Positions 24,834-34,596 of a stretch of DNA of 64,000 nucleotides are shown in pieces. This DNA comes from Paraburkholderia sediminicola (lineage in GTDB: Bacteria; Pseudomonadota; Gammaproteobacteria; Burkholderiales; Burkholderiaceae): contig NZ_CADIKC010000001.1 of NCBI RefSeq assembly GCF_902859805.1, forward strand, positions 1,302,001 through 1,366,000, in the 5' to 3' direction. How positions within the stretch are numbered: the stretch's first letter is position 1; the number at the start of each line of letters is the position of its first letter. A program made the translations under genes and the position numbers. The notes under the pieces were generated by a model. The model did no database searches, was not told where the DNA came from, and saw nothing but the letters and a program-made list of their open reading frames with translations.

Positions 24834-26409
24834 TGACGATTCTCCGATGCAACCGGGTGATCGCATCCAGCGATGACAGCACGGCGCCTTCCTGCCATGC
24901 CGGGATATGGGAAGCGTGCTCTCCGGCAAGAACAATCCGTCCGTCGATCTGGCAGAGATTCTCGTAATGCGCTTTTCTCAACGCCTCCGTCCATGCCGCG
25001 AAGCAGCCATTCGTGAACGGCGATCGGCTCCAGCTCATCGCGAAACCGTTCTGGTACTCGCGCGCGTACTGCGGATGAATCTGGCTGCCCTGGCTCAACG
25101 CCACCGCGATCCGTTCCGCAGGGGGCAGCGCACCCATCTCATAGGCGGCCGGCCCCCACATGTAGGCGCCGAGCAGCACCGCAGGACCCGTCGATCCGTA
25201 ACCTGTTGCCGGATAGCCGATCGTCGAGATCGGCAGGTTCGTATACGTAATGCCGCCGTAGATCTGCTCGTCTTCTTCCCAGAATCGCCGGCCGAATTGC
25301 AAGCCGATTTTCACCGACGTCTCGTAGGGCACCGCATCGATCGCAGCGCGCATGGCCGGGCCGACCGCAATGTCGATCTGACTCAGAATCGAGAGCGGGA
25401 TCGTGCACACCAGCCAATCCGCGTGCGCGTTCCGTTCGGTTCGGGTGGTCGTATCGGTGTAGTGCACTGTGACGCCTTGCTCGTCCTGCACGATGGCCGT
25501 GACCTTTGCGTTGAACACCACAGCGCTCGCGACCTGCGAATAAAGCGCGTGGGCAATCCTGTCCATGCCGCCGACGGGCTGAAAAATGCTGCTCTGGAAA
25601 TCCTGCTCGTTTCCAGACGCGAGCCAATGCCACAAACGCGATGCAAGCAAGGGGTCGCGCGGGAGCAGATTCGACGGCACGGCCTCAGGCATCAGCCCGC
25701 CGCCATCCGCAGTCGCGAATCCGCGGCGTTCACTGCTTCGCCGGCCCGACTGGTAGCTCCCATCCCGACCGAGCGCGCCCCATTGGCGCAGGGATTCGAG
25801 TAGCAGATGCGCATCGTCGGCTGACAACGCATCATCGAGCGCGTCCTTGCGGATGGCTTTGGAAAGCAGCTCGGCGATATAGCCTTGATAGTCGGTCTGC
25901 ACCGCCCGGAATCGTTGCGGCTTGCCATCGAAAGCCTCCGTCGAATGCAGGTAGGCGTTGTAATTGACCTGGATGAACGGCTCGAGCGGCACCTTCAGGC
26001 GTTTTGCGTAGTCGAGTACGCCCTGGTGGTGATACGGAATCCGCCACGGCCCTGGGTTCAGATAAAGCCCGTCGGCAAAATCGCAGGACTGGGTGGCGCC
26101 GCCGAGTTCGGTATAACGATCACCGCCTCTGACAGTCCAGGCCCGGCCACCCGCGCGGTTGTTGTACTCGAGCACCTGCACGTGATAGCCCGCGTTCCTC
26201 AACTCAAAGGCCGCGACGAGACCGGCCATGCCCGCGCCGAGCACGAGAATTCGCGTTCCTTTGGGGGCGCCATCGAGTTTGATCGGTCCGGCGTAGGTCG
26301 AGGTAGCGGCGAACCCCAATGTGCCCATGCCTTGCATCATGGCGGCCGCGCCGAGGTTCTTGCCGATCAGCGCCAGCAGGTGCCGGCGGCTCATCGCTTT
26401 TGTAGTCAT
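24826..26409 (-). CDS. FAD-dependent amine oxidase with twin-arginine signal
   Basis: 527 aa. The N-terminal SRRHLLALIGKNLG looks like a Tat leader, followed by the Rossmann ADP-binding motif ILVLGAGMAGLVAAFEL, the GG doublet NNRAGGRAWTVRGG, and the C-terminal FAD motif RIVLAGEHAS. This is the flavin monoamine oxidase family. Export folded through Tat fits its pairing with a periplasmic cytochrome c. ATG 26409 was chosen so the RR motif is near the start; ATG 26418 is equally possible. The amine substrate is unknown. Confidence 0.85.
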   Translation of the reverse strand: MTTKAMSRRHLLALIGKNLGAAAMMQGMGTLGFAATSTYAGPIKLDGAPKGTRILVLGAGMAGLVAAFELRNAGYHVQVLEYNNRAGGRAWTVRGGDRYTELGGATQSCDFADGLYLNPGPWRIPYHHQGVLDYAKRLKVPLEPFIQVNYNAYLHSTEAFDGKPQRFRAVQTDYQGYIAELLSKAIRKDALDDALSADDAHLLLESLRQWGALGRDGSYQSGRRSSERRGFATADGGGLMPEAVPSNLLPRDPLLASRLWHWLASGNEQDFQSSIFQPVGGMDRIAHALYSQVASAVVFNAKVTAIVQDEQGVTVHYTDTTTRTERNAHADWLVCTIPLSILSQIDIAVGPAMRAAIDAVPYETSVKIGLQFGRRFWEEDEQIYGGITYTNLPISTIGYPATGYGSTGPAVLLGAYMWGPAAYEMGALPPAERIAVALSQGSQIHPQYAREYQNGFAMSWSRSPFTNGCFAAWTEALRKAHYENLCQIDGRIVLAGEHASHIPAWQEGAVLSSLDAITRLHRRIVNG

Positions 26410-26807
26410 TCTCGACATAAGGACGTGGTGCCCCGGCTGGAGAGAAACGATGGCGAACGAAATCAGATTGCAAAGGCCCGAGTCATCTGGATTGGTGTGC
26501 CTGGGGAATGCGTTTGGGCGTATTGCAACGGACCAGGTCATTCTATGCGATCACCTGTCGAACGTCTGTGGCGCCAGTTTCCGGGTCCCGGCAATTTGTC
26601 TGTAGATTACCCTTCGCAGCGACCACATAAAACTGATGCTCGCGGCGATCGGCAAATCAGCGAAAAGAGGCCAGAAAAAAGGCCTATTCGTGATGCGAGC
26701 GCACGCATATGACCGATAGAATTTCCTCCCATACACACGTGACTCATAGTCGCGTATCCGATATCTGTCGGATCGCTTTCTCACATCGGATTTCCGGTTA
26801 ATTCAGC
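26410..26807. other. Divergent spacer between amine oxidase and transposase-like gene
   Basis: About 400 nt with no supported gene. A small AGGCC/GGCCT hairpin with an A-rich loop lies at 26668-26685. No clear REP element pair was recognised. Confidence 0.4.
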
Positions 26808-27536
26808 ATGACACGGCTTGCACGGCACTACGTTCCAGAACAACCGCAGCACGTTATCTTGCAGGAGCTCACGGGGCCTGCATTTCTGGACGAGGGAGAC
26901 TATCTGTACTTCCTCGCCTGCCTGGCAGACGCTGCGCGCGTCGCCGATCTGGCAGTCCACGCCTGGGTACTGATGCCCGACGCGATACAGTTCCTCGTTA
27001 CGCCGTCATACGAGTCGAGCGTGGCTGTCGCGATGCAGGCGGTCGGCCGTCGCTATGTCGAAACCTTCAACCGCCGCCATGGACGCCGCGGAACGGTGTG
27101 GCGTGGCGGGTACCGGGCAACAGTGATTGAACCCGATCGGTATTTCCTGCTCGCAAGCCAGGTCATTGATCATGCGCCGGTGCGCAACCGTCTTGTAGCC
27201 GAGCCGGGAAACTACCCGTGGTCCAGCTACACGCACCACGTCGGGCTGCGTGTCGACAACTTCATCAAGGACCATCCACTCTACCGTGCGCTCGGCAATA
27301 CGCCTTTCGAGCGCCAGCAGGCTTACCGCGATCTGGGTGTACAGCTTCTTGACGAGCGCGAGGTCAATGACCTGATGCAGTCGACGCTCGAGGGCTGGGT
27401 GCTCGGCAGCGCCGAGTATTGCGCGTGGGCGGCGCAGACGGCCAACCGGCGTTTGATGCCCCTGCTGCTGCGCGACCGGCCGCCCCAAGGTTCGCACGAC
27501 ACGCGCCCTCGCACACATGGGCTAACCAAAAGATAA
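26808..27536 (+). CDS. REP-associated tyrosine transposase (RAYT) homologue lacking the HUH motif
   Basis: 242 aa with the Y1-transposase/RAYT layout: an N-terminal RHYVPEQPQHVIL, FNRRHGRRGTVWRGGYRA, and Tyr112 in DRYFLLASQVIDHAPVRNRLV, the usual catalytic tyrosine helix. The expected MPNHVHLL metal-binding pair is MPDAIQFL (residues 57-63), so both HUH histidines are gone. Single-strand cleavage should be lost, which suggests a domesticated nucleic-acid binding role. It stands alone, with no inverted repeats seen. Confidence 0.8.
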   Translation: MTRLARHYVPEQPQHVILQELTGPAFLDEGDYLYFLACLADAARVADLAVHAWVLMPDAIQFLVTPSYESSVAVAMQAVGRRYVETFNRRHGRRGTVWRGGYRATVIEPDRYFLLASQVIDHAPVRNRLVAEPGNYPWSSYTHHVGLRVDNFIKDHPLYRALGNTPFERQQAYRDLGVQLLDEREVNDLMQSTLEGWVLGSAEYCAWAAQTANRRLMPLLLRDRPPQGSHDTRPRTHGLTKR

Positions 27537-27622
27537 ACCGGCAAGGAAACCTTGATGGAAGCGGCACGCGCGTGCGGGACACGCGCGACGCATTGCCGTG
27601 AGATCCGGCCGTTGCCACCGGC

Positions 27623-29917
27623 TCAGGACGTCTGTTTCCCAACGACCTTCGCGTTTGGGGCGTTCGCGGCCTTCTGCACCCCCGCCCTCTCCATCTCAAA
27701 CGGCGTATCCCTCAACCTCTTCCCCGTCAATCTGAACACCGCATTCGCCACCGCCGGCGCCACCGAAGGACTCGACAACTCCCCAACGCCTCCAGGCTTA
27801 GCCGGATCGCCCTGCACAATCAAAATATCAACCTCCGGCATATCGCTCATCCGCATCACGCGATATGTGTCGAAGTTCTTCTGCTCCACCTGGCCATGCC
27901 GAATATCGACGCGATCCGCCGTCGCATGGCCTAGCCCCCACATCAGCCCGCCATACAACTGTTCTTCAACCCCGCCCGGCGACACCGCTAACCCGCAATC
28001 CGCCACACAGGTCAGCGTCTCAACCACAACCGCATCTCCCTTCCGCACAACCCGCGCCACCACCGCAACATAGCTGCTATACGCCTGATTCGTCGCGACA
28101 CCCAACGCCGTCCCCGCAGGCAACGTCTTCCCCCACCCTGCCCGCTCGGCCGCCTCGCGCAACACCGCCTTGTGTCGCGGGTCCTTCATATACGCAAGCC
28201 GGAACTCAATCGGATCGCGCTGCGCGGCATGCGCGGCCTCATCCATGAAAGACTCGACAGCGAACACGTTCGGGATATAACTCACCGCGCGATACCAACC
28301 GGTCGGCACACCGGTTTCATGTCGCACCCAACCAATATCGACATGCGGCGCATCGTAAGCGAACTCGTATTTGCTGATCGCTTCGGTGGTGCTGTAGTCC
28401 ATCCGGTCCGGACGATCGAAATAACCCGGCTCCCATTGTTCCGGCGATGCGGGCATCACGGCGCGCAACTGCAATGTCGTGAGATTGCCATGCGCATCGA
28501 ACGCGGCTTTGGCACGGTGATAACTCGCCGAGTGATAAAAGAGCGCGCGCATTTCATCTTCGCGACTGTTCATCAGCTTGACTGGTTTGCCGACTTTCAA
28601 CGCAAGCCATGTCACCTCGAACAACCAGTACTTCGATTCACGCGAACCGAAGCTGCCACCCGACACAAGCTCATGCAACACAACGCGCTCGGCAGGAATC
28701 CCGCCGATCACTTCAGCTGCTTCTTGCACTGTGGACGGCACTTGCAAACCACCCCAATACTCAATGCGGCCGTCCTTCGCCCACGCAGTGACATTGATCG
28801 GCTCAAGCGCGTTCTGCGCCTTATAGGGCATCGAATACGACGCCTCGATCACACGCGCACCATGTGGCCATGCAGTCTTCGCGTCACCGGTTTGAATCGT
28901 CGGCACAACGTGCGCGACAGGATCGTCGAGCCAGGCAGCCTGACGTGCGGCGAGCGTACCGCTGTCGAAGGTTTCCAGCGGACTGTCTTCCCACTCTACT
29001 TTCAGCGCCGCCTGACCTTGATGCGCCGACCAATAATCATCGGCCAACACGGCAACGCCCGCCTGATTGCCGCCAAGAAGATCGGGACGGCCAGGAATCT
29101 GCAACACCTGCCGCACGCCCGGCACGGCTAACGTGGCTTTAGCATCGACGCTCCGCACACGCGCATCGATTACCGGCGCACGCGTGACAACCGCCACCAG
29201 CATGCCCGGCAACGACACATCGATGCTGTATGGAAACGCCCCTCTCGCTTTCAGATCGGCGCCACGCTTCTTCTGCAACTTGCCGATGTACTTGAACTGC
29301 GACGGGTCCTTCAACGCGACGTCTTTCGGCGCGGGCAATTGCGCCGCTACGCTCGCCAACGATCCGTAGTTCGCGCGCTTGCCACTTGCCTTATCGATAA
29401 CAAAACCGTTTTCCGTCGAGCACGCGGACGGCGCCACATTCCATTGTTTCGCCGCGGCTTCGATCAACATGGCACGCGCGGTTGCACCCGCACGCCGCAA
29501 GCGATCGTACTCAAGCGAGACGCTGGTGCTGCCGCCCGTCGAGAACACTTTCCACAGCGGATGAATGTAGTCCCCGTAAAACGGATTCTCCGGCGTGATT
29601 ACCTCCACGCGAAACGGATCGACATCAAGTTCTTCCGCGACAACCGCAGCCAGTGCAGTACGCGTTCCGGTGCCCGAGTCGTGCTTATGGACCACTAGCT
29701 TGATCGTGTCGTCAGGCAGCACGCGCACCCATGCGTTCGGTTCGAACTCGCCTGCTTGCGGTTTAGGATCACCGCTTACGTTGGCGTCTTTCGCGAAAGC
29801 CTCCGGCAGTTGAAAACCGATCGCGAGGCCCGAAGCCAACAATGCCGAGCTCTGTTTGATGAAACGCCGACGCGCCGCGCCGTGTGCGCCGTTCAGCGCC
29901 TGCTTGTCGTTGCGCAT
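27623..29917 (-). CDS. iorB: Isoquinoline 1-oxidoreductase-type molybdopterin subunit
   Basis: 764 aa large subunit of a xanthine-oxidase-family enzyme. An N-terminal Tat leader (ARRRFIKQSSALLASGL) indicates export of the folded complex. Molybdopterin-binding blocks are visible (ALEPINVTAWAKDGRIEYWG, SGGSFGSRESKYW, SSPSVAPAVANAVF near the C-terminus). It hydroxylates an aldehyde or N-heterocycle using water. It starts one base after the stop of the small FeS subunit (TGAATG). No separate FAD subunit is present, as is usual for this subgroup, which pairs with cytochromes instead. Confidence 0.87.
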   Translation of the reverse strand: MRNDKQALNGAHGAARRRFIKQSSALLASGLAIGFQLPEAFAKDANVSGDPKPQAGEFEPNAWVRVLPDDTIKLVVHKHDSGTGTRTALAAVVAEELDVDPFRVEVITPENPFYGDYIHPLWKVFSTGGSTSVSLEYDRLRRAGATARAMLIEAAAKQWNVAPSACSTENGFVIDKASGKRANYGSLASVAAQLPAPKDVALKDPSQFKYIGKLQKKRGADLKARGAFPYSIDVSLPGMLVAVVTRAPVIDARVRSVDAKATLAVPGVRQVLQIPGRPDLLGGNQAGVAVLADDYWSAHQGQAALKVEWEDSPLETFDSGTLAARQAAWLDDPVAHVVPTIQTGDAKTAWPHGARVIEASYSMPYKAQNALEPINVTAWAKDGRIEYWGGLQVPSTVQEAAEVIGGIPAERVVLHELVSGGSFGSRESKYWLFEVTWLALKVGKPVKLMNSREDEMRALFYHSASYHRAKAAFDAHGNLTTLQLRAVMPASPEQWEPGYFDRPDRMDYSTTEAISKYEFAYDAPHVDIGWVRHETGVPTGWYRAVSYIPNVFAVESFMDEAAHAAQRDPIEFRLAYMKDPRHKAVLREAAERAGWGKTLPAGTALGVATNQAYSSYVAVVARVVRKGDAVVVETLTCVADCGLAVSPGGVEEQLYGGLMWGLGHATADRVDIRHGQVEQKNFDTYRVMRMSDMPEVDILIVQGDPAKPGGVGELSSPSVAPAVANAVFRLTGKRLRDTPFEMERAGVQKAANAPNAKVVGKQTS

Positions 29918-30445
29918 TCAAGCCTCCTCTTTCGTGGAGGTGCAGACGGAAGCGCAGATGGACTCGACCCACGTAACCGACGCGAGCGCCGGATCACCGG
30001 ACGCGGCGCGTTTGATCGCCTTGCGAATGCGCGAATAGGTGCCACAGCGGCAGATGTTGCCCGACATGGCCGTGGCGATGGTTTCATCGTTGACCGTCGG
30101 TTTGTCCTTCAGAAACGAGGCCGCCTGCATCAACTGACCGGACTGACAGTAGCCGCACTGCGGCACGTCTTCCGCCACCCACGCAAGTTGCAACGGATGC
30201 GTACCGTCTTTCGACAATCCTTCGATCGTCGTGATGTGCTTGCCCGCCACCGCGGCAATCGGCAGCAAACAGGAGCGCACCGCCTCGCCTTCCAGATGCA
30301 CCGTACACGCGCCGCAAAAGCCGCCGCCGCAGCCGAATTTCGTCCCGGTCAATTTGAGCCGGTCGCGCAACACCCACAACAGGGGCATGTCTTCCGGTAC
30401 ATTGTCGAGCGAGTGCCGCGTGTCGTTGACCACGATCTCGATCAT
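29918..30445 (-). CDS. iorA: [2Fe-2S] small subunit of the isoquinoline-oxidoreductase-type enzyme
   Basis: 175 aa. The plant-type ferredoxin domain has [15 protein letters not shown] plus a further Cys in SCLLP; the helical domain binds the second cluster through QCGYCQSGQ and NICRCGTY. The ATG at 30445 has a GGAGA site; the 30-residue in-frame extension is not needed. The C-terminal 25 residues after RAASGDPA are longer than in many homologues. It transfers electrons from the Mo subunit. Confidence 0.88.
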   Translation of the reverse strand: MIEIVVNDTRHSLDNVPEDMPLLWVLRDRLKLTGTKFGCGGGFCGACTVHLEGEAVRSCLLPIAAVAGKHITTIEGLSKDGTHPLQLAWVAEDVPQCGYCQSGQLMQAASFLKDKPTVNDETIATAMSGNICRCGTYSRIRKAIKRAASGDPALASVTWVESICASVCTSTKEEA

Positions 30446-30581
30446 GCGCTGTCTCCTGAATGGTGTTGTGCAGCGCGGCGCGTGATTCAAAGGGTCCGCG
30501 CGCTTGCGGCCATTATTGAAAGCCGTTAAGCACAACGCCAGCGACGATTTCTTCCATCACCGGTAAGTCCGGCTAACACCC

Positions 30582-31478
30582 ATGCTGAAACGCTACCCTT
30601 CCATTCAGTCGATGCAGGCCTTTCTGCAAGCGGCACGCGTCGGCAGCTTTTCGAGCGCGGCGCGGCAGCTGTCGCTCACGCATAGCGCGATCAGCCAGCA
30701 GATCCGCACGCTCGAGGAGTTCGTCGGGCAGCCGTTATTCGTGCGCGAAAGCGGCCGCGTGGTGCTGACGGATGCGGGCGTGCTGTTCGCCAATCAGCTG
30801 ACGGATGGCTTCGAGCAGATCGATCGCGCGTTATCGTCGGTGAAAGAGCGCACGGTCAAGCAGTCCATCACGCTCGACGTCGATCCCGAACTCGCGCAGA
30901 GCTGGCTGGTCACGCGCTTGCCTGCTTTACTCGATGCGTTGACCGGCACGTCGTTGACGGTACTGTCCACGCCGCGGCATGAACGCAGCGCGTTCGAGCG
31001 TGTGGATATTGCGTTGCGGTATGGGTATGGAGAATGGGAAGGCTTCGAAAACGCATTGATTAGCGGCGACCGGTTAACAGCCATGGGTTCGCCCGCGCTT
31101 CTTGAAGCGCGCGGGCTGAGCCTGCCGCTCACACCCGAACAGGTGCTCGATTTGCCCTTGCTCGGCTATACGAAACGCTCATGGATTCCGTGGCTCACCG
31201 CGGCAGGCCTGCCCGCTGTCGAACCGGATGCGGTCGCCGTGTTCGACAACGCCGCCGGGTTGATTGCAGCGGCCAGCGCAGGCGTGGGTGTGGGTTTAGC
31301 GCGCGGCCTGCTCGCAGCGGACGCAAAACGCGAGGGACGTCTGGTCGAACTCACTCAGGTAGAAATTCCGACGCATTACAACCTGTATGCCGTATGGCCG
31401 CGCGAGAAAGCGGCCCGCGTTGCACCCTTGATCGACGTGATTCGCGAACTGGTCGCGCAAACCGTCAGCCCGTGCTAG
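30582..31478 (+). CDS. LysR-family regulator, GcvA-like
   Basis: 298 aa. The winged HTH is at residues 9-68 (SMQAFLQAARVGSFSSAARQ, HSAISQQIRTLEE), followed by a periplasmic-binding-like effector domain with IAAASAGVGVGLARGLL. It is divergent from iorAB across 136 nt, so it is the likely controller of that operon. It overlaps the next LysR gene tail to tail by 14 nt. Confidence 0.87.
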   Translation: MLKRYPSIQSMQAFLQAARVGSFSSAARQLSLTHSAISQQIRTLEEFVGQPLFVRESGRVVLTDAGVLFANQLTDGFEQIDRALSSVKERTVKQSITLDVDPELAQSWLVTRLPALLDALTGTSLTVLSTPRHERSAFERVDIALRYGYGEWEGFENALISGDRLTAMGSPALLEARGLSLPLTPEQVLDLPLLGYTKRSWIPWLTAAGLPAVEPDAVAVFDNAAGLIAAASAGVGVGLARGLLAADAKREGRLVELTQVEIPTHYNLYAVWPREKAARVAPLIDVIRELVAQTVSPC

Positions 31479-32352
31479 CTGCCACCTCGCGCACCGTATC
31501 GAGAAACAACGACAACACCGGCGACGGATCCTCAGCACGATAGCGCGCATGCAACGACACCTCGGGACGCGGCGCAGCCAGCGGCACGAACGCGACACCA
31601 CCCGTCGTCAATTGCCGTGCCGAAGAAGGCAGCAACGCCACGCCCAGCCCTTCGCGCACGAGACACAGCAGCGTATGCACCTCGACCACTTCCTGATCGA
31701 TCTGCGGCGTAAACCCTGCCTCGACGCAACAGTCCTGCAGAAAGCGCGCTAGCTGCGACTGCTGCAAACCGAACGACACAAAGCGCTCCGCCTCCAACTC
31801 GCGCAGCGCGATCTCCTCACGCGCGGCAAGCGTGTGCCCTAACGGCAGCGCGACCACCGCCGATTCGCGCATCACCACTTCACTACGAATCTCCGGGTCC
31901 TCATGTGACACCCGGAAGAAGCACACATCCAAGCGCCGCTCCTTGAGCGCGAGAATCTGCGCGGCGGGTGTCATCTCGTGCAGCGTCCACTGCACTTGCG
32001 GATGCTTCTCCGCAAATACCCGCAGCGCGCGTGGAATCGGCTCGACCATCGCCGAGCTAATGATGCCGATCTCGAGACTGCCCACTTCACCACGCCCCGC
32101 GCAACGCGTCAGGTCGATAGCGCGTTCGAACTGCGCGAAGATCAGCGGCACCTGCTCTTTAAGTGTTTTCCCTGCATCCGTGAGTTCGACGCGGTGCTGT
32201 GAGCGCGTGAACAACGCGGTGCCCATCTCCTCTTCGAGGATGCGAATCTGCTGACTCAGCGGTGGCTGCGAAATGTGCAGCCGTGCGGCTGCCCGGCCGA
32301 AATGCAGTTCGTCGGCAAGTACCGCGAAGTAACGCAACAGCCGGATGTCCAT
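31465..32352 (-). CDS. LysR-family regulator of the catabolic cluster
   Basis: 295 aa, of the CatM/BenM/CbnR-like group: MDIRLLRYFAVLADELHFGR, RLHISQPPLSQQIRILEEEMG, and an effector domain ending LFLDTVREV. It is divergent from the amidohydrolase/UbiD cluster across about 240 nt, and is the natural activator candidate for it. A dyad suited to a LysR dimer lies at 32406-32426. Confidence 0.88.
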   Translation of the reverse strand: MDIRLLRYFAVLADELHFGRAAARLHISQPPLSQQIRILEEEMGTALFTRSQHRVELTDAGKTLKEQVPLIFAQFERAIDLTRCAGRGEVGSLEIGIISSAMVEPIPRALRVFAEKHPQVQWTLHEMTPAAQILALKERRLDVCFFRVSHEDPEIRSEVVMRESAVVALPLGHTLAAREEIALRELEAERFVSFGLQQSQLARFLQDCCVEAGFTPQIDQEVVEVHTLLCLVREGLGVALLPSSARQLTTGGVAFVPLAAPRPEVSLHARYRAEDPSPVLSLFLDTVREVAASTG

Positions 32353-32405
32353 ATCGCAAACGTATCAAGATCGTGGTTAAAAAATATTGTACAGAGCGTT
32401 TTTAT

Positions 32406-32426
32406 CTTGTGAGACTGCATCGCAAG
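32406..32426. promoter_or_regulatory. Candidate LysR operator
   Basis: CTTGTGA and TCGCAAG are inverted arms (one mismatch) separated by 7 nt. The site lies between the divergent LysR and amidohydrolase genes, about 54 nt upstream of the LysR start and 170 nt upstream of the amidohydrolase start. Confidence 0.45.
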
Positions 32427-32594
32427 CAGCAGTGCACATCAGTGTGACACTCGATGCCGGCGAGGGGAAGGCGCTCAAAAATGGCGCCTTGCAAAGGGCC
32501 GCATGGGCAAGCCCGTCTGGGCTCCGTTCCATCGATGTGCCTGCCCGCGATCCGGCAACTGGATACACCAGTTCCTCTCAAGGAGATCGAGTAC

Positions 32595-33560
32595 ATGATC
32601 ATCGACACCAGCTGTTACCCGACCAATCTGGTCGACCTCGCCTGGCGCCACGACGGCGAGCCATTTACCGGTGAGCGTCTGATCGCAACGATGGACGGCC
32701 CGTACATCATCAACGGCAAGCCGCGCCGCATCGACAAGGCCTTCATTCAACCGCCGCAAGGCAACACCATCTATACGTGGACCGACGGCAATCGTTCGGG
32801 TCGCGAATCGATCGACGACTACATGGCGTACACCGTCGAAATGACGCAGAAGTACCCGGACCGTCTGATCGGTTGCTTCGTGTACAACCCGCGTTGCGGC
32901 CCTGAGAACGGCGCCGAAGCCATCGAGTTCTATGCAAAGGAACACGGCTTCAAGATGGTGCAGTTGCAGGCCAACATGCACGCGTATCGCCCCGACCGCG
33001 CGCTCGACTGGCTGCGTCCTGCATTGCGTAAATGCGCGGACCTCGGCCTGCTCGTGAAGCTGCACACCGGAGATGGGCCGTACAGCATTCCGAGCGAGTG
33101 GTATCCGTTGATCCGCGAATTCCCGTCGGTGAATTTCATCATGGCGCACTTTGGTGTGCAGACGGGTGGCGTGTATTGCTTCGAGCCGTATCAAATGGCG
33201 CTCGATACGCCGAACGTGTATTGCGAATCGAGCTGGTGCCTGCAATCGCGGATCGTCGAATTCGCGAAGGTGCTGCCGACGCACAAGATTCTCTACGGCT
33301 CGGACACGCCGCCGAATGAACCCGGCATGTGGCTGCGTTTGCTCGAAGTGTTGTGTCACGAGCCCCCGCAAGGCCTGAATCTCGACGAAGACACGCTCGA
33401 GGATTACCTCGGCAACAACCTCGCCCGCATGATCGGCATCGAGCCGAGCGCGCCGCCGAGAAGCGTCGAAGAAGCGCAAGCCTATCTGAAACAGCATGCC
33501 GGCGCGTCGCACAAGCACGCCGCTCAGGCATCGCAAGCAGCCTACGCAGGAGCCCGCTGA
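32595..33560 (+). CDS. Amidohydrolase-2 paralogue 1 without the HxH metal motif
   Basis: 321 aa TIM-barrel protein of the Amidohydrolase_2 family (ACMSD, gamma-resorcylate decarboxylase, LigJ). It is very similar along its length to the next gene, yet the N-terminal metal motif DTHLHP is DTSCYP here (Ser6, Tyr8). The later metal and catalytic positions are kept: LHTGDGP, MAHFG and GSDTPPNEPG. The C-terminal His/Ala-rich tail (KHAAQASQ) is extra. ATG 32595 follows AAGGAGA. It overlaps the partner by one base, so a non-catalytic or regulatory subunit is plausible. Confidence 0.85.
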   Translation: MIIDTSCYPTNLVDLAWRHDGEPFTGERLIATMDGPYIINGKPRRIDKAFIQPPQGNTIYTWTDGNRSGRESIDDYMAYTVEMTQKYPDRLIGCFVYNPRCGPENGAEAIEFYAKEHGFKMVQLQANMHAYRPDRALDWLRPALRKCADLGLLVKLHTGDGPYSIPSEWYPLIREFPSVNFIMAHFGVQTGGVYCFEPYQMALDTPNVYCESSWCLQSRIVEFAKVLPTHKILYGSDTPPNEPGMWLRLLEVLCHEPPQGLNLDEDTLEDYLGNNLARMIGIEPSAPPRSVEEAQAYLKQHAGASHKHAAQASQAAYAGAR

Positions 33561-34486
33561 TGATCATCGATACCCATCTGCACCCGACTAACCTCGTCGA
33601 CGAAGCGTGGCGCCATACCGGCGAGCCGTTCACCGGTGAACGCCTGCTCAAGATGATGGACGGTCCGTACATCATCAATGGCAAGCCACGCCGTATCGAC
33701 ATGGGCTTCATCCAGCCGCCGCCTGGCAACACGGGTTACCGCGACGGCAATCGCCGCGGCCGTGAAGGCATTCGCGACTACATGGCGTATATCGCCGAGT
33801 TGACGCAGAAGTACCCGGATCGTTTTATCGGCAACTTCACGTACAACCCGCGTTGGGGTCCGGAGAACGGCGCCGCCGAACTCGAATTCCACGTGAAAGA
33901 GTACGGCTTCAAGATGCTCAAGCTGCACGCGAACATGCACGGCTATCGTCCGGATCGCGCGCTCGACTGGTTGCGTCCGGCGATGAAGAAGTGCGCCGAG
34001 CTCGGTGTGGTGGTGCTGATTCATACCGGCGACGGACCGTACACGATTCCGACGCAGTTCTATCCGATCATCCGCGAATTCCCGATGGTGAATTTCATCA
34101 TCGGTCACTTCGGGATTCAAACGGGCGGCAATTATTCGTTCGAATCGTTCTGGATGGCGATGGATACACCGAACGTGTATTGCGAATCGGGCTGGTGCTA
34201 TCAGTCGCGCATCGTCGAATTCGCTCGTGAGTTGCCGCGCAACAAGATCGTGTTCGGCACCGATTCACCGCCGAACGAGCCGGGAATGTGGCTGCGTGAA
34301 CTCGAAATGCTGTGTGGTCCGGCGCCGCAAGGCATGGATCTGGATGAAGACGGTCTTGAAGACTATATGGGCAACAACATCGCCCGTCTGGTCGGCATCG
34401 AGCCGACCAAGCCGCCGAAGGATCTGGCCGAAGCTGAGAAGCGTTTGAAGGCGACTTACGTGAATGACGTAACGCAGCCGGCTTAA
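33560..34486 (+). CDS. Amidohydrolase-2 paralogue 2 (metal motif intact)
   Basis: 308 aa TIM-barrel hydrolase/decarboxylase. Seen: DTHLHP (His6, His8), IHTGDGP, IGHFG and GTDSPPNEPGMW, the full metal and acid set of ACMSD-type enzymes. Relatives decarboxylate aromatic acids, hydrate ring-cleavage products or open lactones without redox cofactors. It is translationally coupled to paralogue 1 (TGATG). With UbiD downstream it likely acts on a carboxylated aromatic or heterocyclic intermediate. Confidence 0.85.
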   Translation: MIIDTHLHPTNLVDEAWRHTGEPFTGERLLKMMDGPYIINGKPRRIDMGFIQPPPGNTGYRDGNRRGREGIRDYMAYIAELTQKYPDRFIGNFTYNPRWGPENGAAELEFHVKEYGFKMLKLHANMHGYRPDRALDWLRPAMKKCAELGVVVLIHTGDGPYTIPTQFYPIIREFPMVNFIIGHFGIQTGGNYSFESFWMAMDTPNVYCESGWCYQSRIVEFARELPRNKIVFGTDSPPNEPGMWLRELEMLCGPAPQGMDLDEDGLEDYMGNNIARLVGIEPTKPPKDLAEAEKRLKATYVNDVTQPA

Positions 34487-34596
34487 CGCACTTAACACGT
34501 TCGGCGCTTGCTGATGGACAGGTGCGGCCAATGATTGGCGCCGCGCCTGTCTCGCCCGACAGTCCGCTTTCGTTATTGCTTTCGACGGAGTTCACT

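Noticed and set aside
28172..29131. 319-aa plus-strand frame over iorB
   Set aside because: Arg/His-rich translation typical of antisense shadows in high-GC DNA; iorB is firmly identified.
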